DNA of 64,000 bases. It comes from Sipunculus nudus (Eukaryota; Annelida; Sipuncula; Golfingiida; Sipunculidae). The DNA is taken from positions 60,114,618 to 60,178,617 of the forward strand of contig CM049317.1 in NCBI GenBank assembly GCA_026874595.1, in the 5' to 3' direction. Positions 62,881 through 64,000 of the stretch are shown one piece after another. The translations under genes and the position numbers were made by a program. Under the pieces are notes generated by a model. The model worked only from the letters and a program-made list of their open reading frames with translations, was not told where the DNA came from and searched no databases. Each line of letters begins with the position of its first letter. The stretch's first letter is position 1.

Positions 62881-64000
62881 GGTGAAATTGTATATAATGA
62901 TCTTTTTAATGAAATCAAATGGAATTGACATAAAAAGTTATTAATTCATATAAACTTACAAAAACATGTTTGTATTTGAAATGTATTTTATCATCAAGTG
63001 CCTAGGTCATCAAGCTATAGAAACCAGTCTTAATTTCCAATACAATAGTTTTCATATTCTTTTAAATGTTTTGGTCCATTAGATTTTTGTATTATGAGGT
63101 AATGTCATTATTAAACCACTTTGGATCGCTACCAACCATGGTAGACATGTTGTTGTATGAGAATGTTAATTTTTTTAAATTTACGGTTTAAAGATATAAT
63201 GAACAGCTGGTATACCCCAATGCAACCATTACACGGGGAAGGTCTTGTTATCCTTCAGCAAAAGGCTGTGATACACCGTCATTAAATTTTTTTCAAAAAG
63301 GTTGAATATCCAATGCATTGTATAAAAAAATGTTTCCATGTATAGTAATTATCAAACAGCGAAGATTTACTCATAGTTTTTGAGACACATTGGAATCTGC
63401 TTATACTGTTCATCAAACTATGATTTTCTTAATTATACAGTTTCCTCTAGCTAACTTTGATGCTGTATTTGGCTAATATACAGATGAATATATAATGGTG
63501 CTATACTGATTGCAGGAATCTCTCTTTAAATTATGTCATTCGACACTGATGTGCCCATACACATATAAAAGCTGATTCACATAACATTGATATATTTAAT
63601 ATAGTCAGCGAGGGGTTAAAATATTACTTTGAGACCATAGAACTGTATATGTTAAGGATTTAATAATTATTTTTTAATTATTTTTTAACAATAAAAATAA
63701 GTTAACTTTCACAATAATTATCTTGTTGTACAGGTGGCATGTAATGAACAGTGATCGGTGAATTATGATGAGGTTTAAATTATACTGACTGATCAAATAT
63801 CTGATGAATCCACCTGTACAACAGTGTTTAGTTGTATCAAGCTCTGTTCTGTTACAGTTATGCAGTGTTATGTATTTATTAGCTTGAAAAAATATGTATA
63901 TAAAACAAAATAAAATAACATACATCTGCCTAACATGGGCTTACACTGATACTAATCTAGGCTGTAACATTTTATTTACTTTCTGGGAATCACCATACTA

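Larger units (their letters stand above)
59907..64000 (+). repeat. Segmental duplication, right copy (runs off the window)
   Basis: Direct-orientation copy of 35331-39320, including lectin exons 2-5 and the LINE target site and 5' end (63017-63031 onward). It is 104 bp longer, mainly from extra 28-bp units and microsatellite differences. The sequence left of 59907 does not match the sequence left of 35331. Confidence 0.95.

Overview
The window is a metazoan nuclear fragment, most likely from a mollusc, perhaps a bivalve. It has canonical GT/AG introns, AT-rich intergenic DNA, dense minisatellites, tRNA-derived SINEs, MITEs, LINE and Gypsy relics, and GGTCA-rich tandem repeats of a kind familiar from bivalves. 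Assignment to Mollusca is inference. No prokaryotic operon, CRISPR array or rRNA was seen. Three protein-coding loci can be read exon by exon.

(1) 1-24.6 kb, + strand: the 3' part of molybdenum cofactor sulfurase (MOCOS). Ten exons run from the late aminotransferase domain through the persulfide-cysteine region and a long Ser/Asn-rich linker to the MOSC domain and stop codon. Its introns hold two large minisatellites (39-bp unit at 1-2240, 43-bp unit at 18.65-20.71 kb), SINEs, an 8-bp-TSD hAT MITE, a 932-bp inverted-repeat element inside a tandem repeat, and an AGGTCA-rich tandem array.

(2) 24.6-34.4 kb: intergenic, with dispersed and tandem repeats, a degenerate Ty3/Gypsy reverse transcriptase and a 1.4-kb inverted-repeat element.

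(3) 34.5-38.0 kb, + strand: an apparently intact secreted PAN/apple plus C-type-lectin gene. A degenerate LINE of about 5 kb sits just downstream, bounded by a 15-bp target-site duplication.

(4) 45-48.3 kb: a composite tandem repeat carrying three perfect AGGTCA-N3-TGACCT palindromes, interrupted by a 997-bp TIR element.

(5) 50.5-59.1 kb, - strand: six 3' exons of a PGGHG-like glucosidase (GH65). It has an in-frame stop, and Gln replaces the catalytic general-acid Glu, so it is probably degenerate.

(6) 59.9-64.0 kb: a second copy (about 98% identical in exons) of the lectin locus. It lacks the signal-peptide exon and has lost one apple-domain cysteine.

The parts fit one model. A direct duplication with a 24,576-bp offset would explain why the second lectin lacks its first exon and why the PGGHG copy in the window has no 5' exons and has decayed. 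It predicts another LINE copy and a complete PGGHG just beyond position 64000. An assembly artefact (retained haplotype) is the main alternative.
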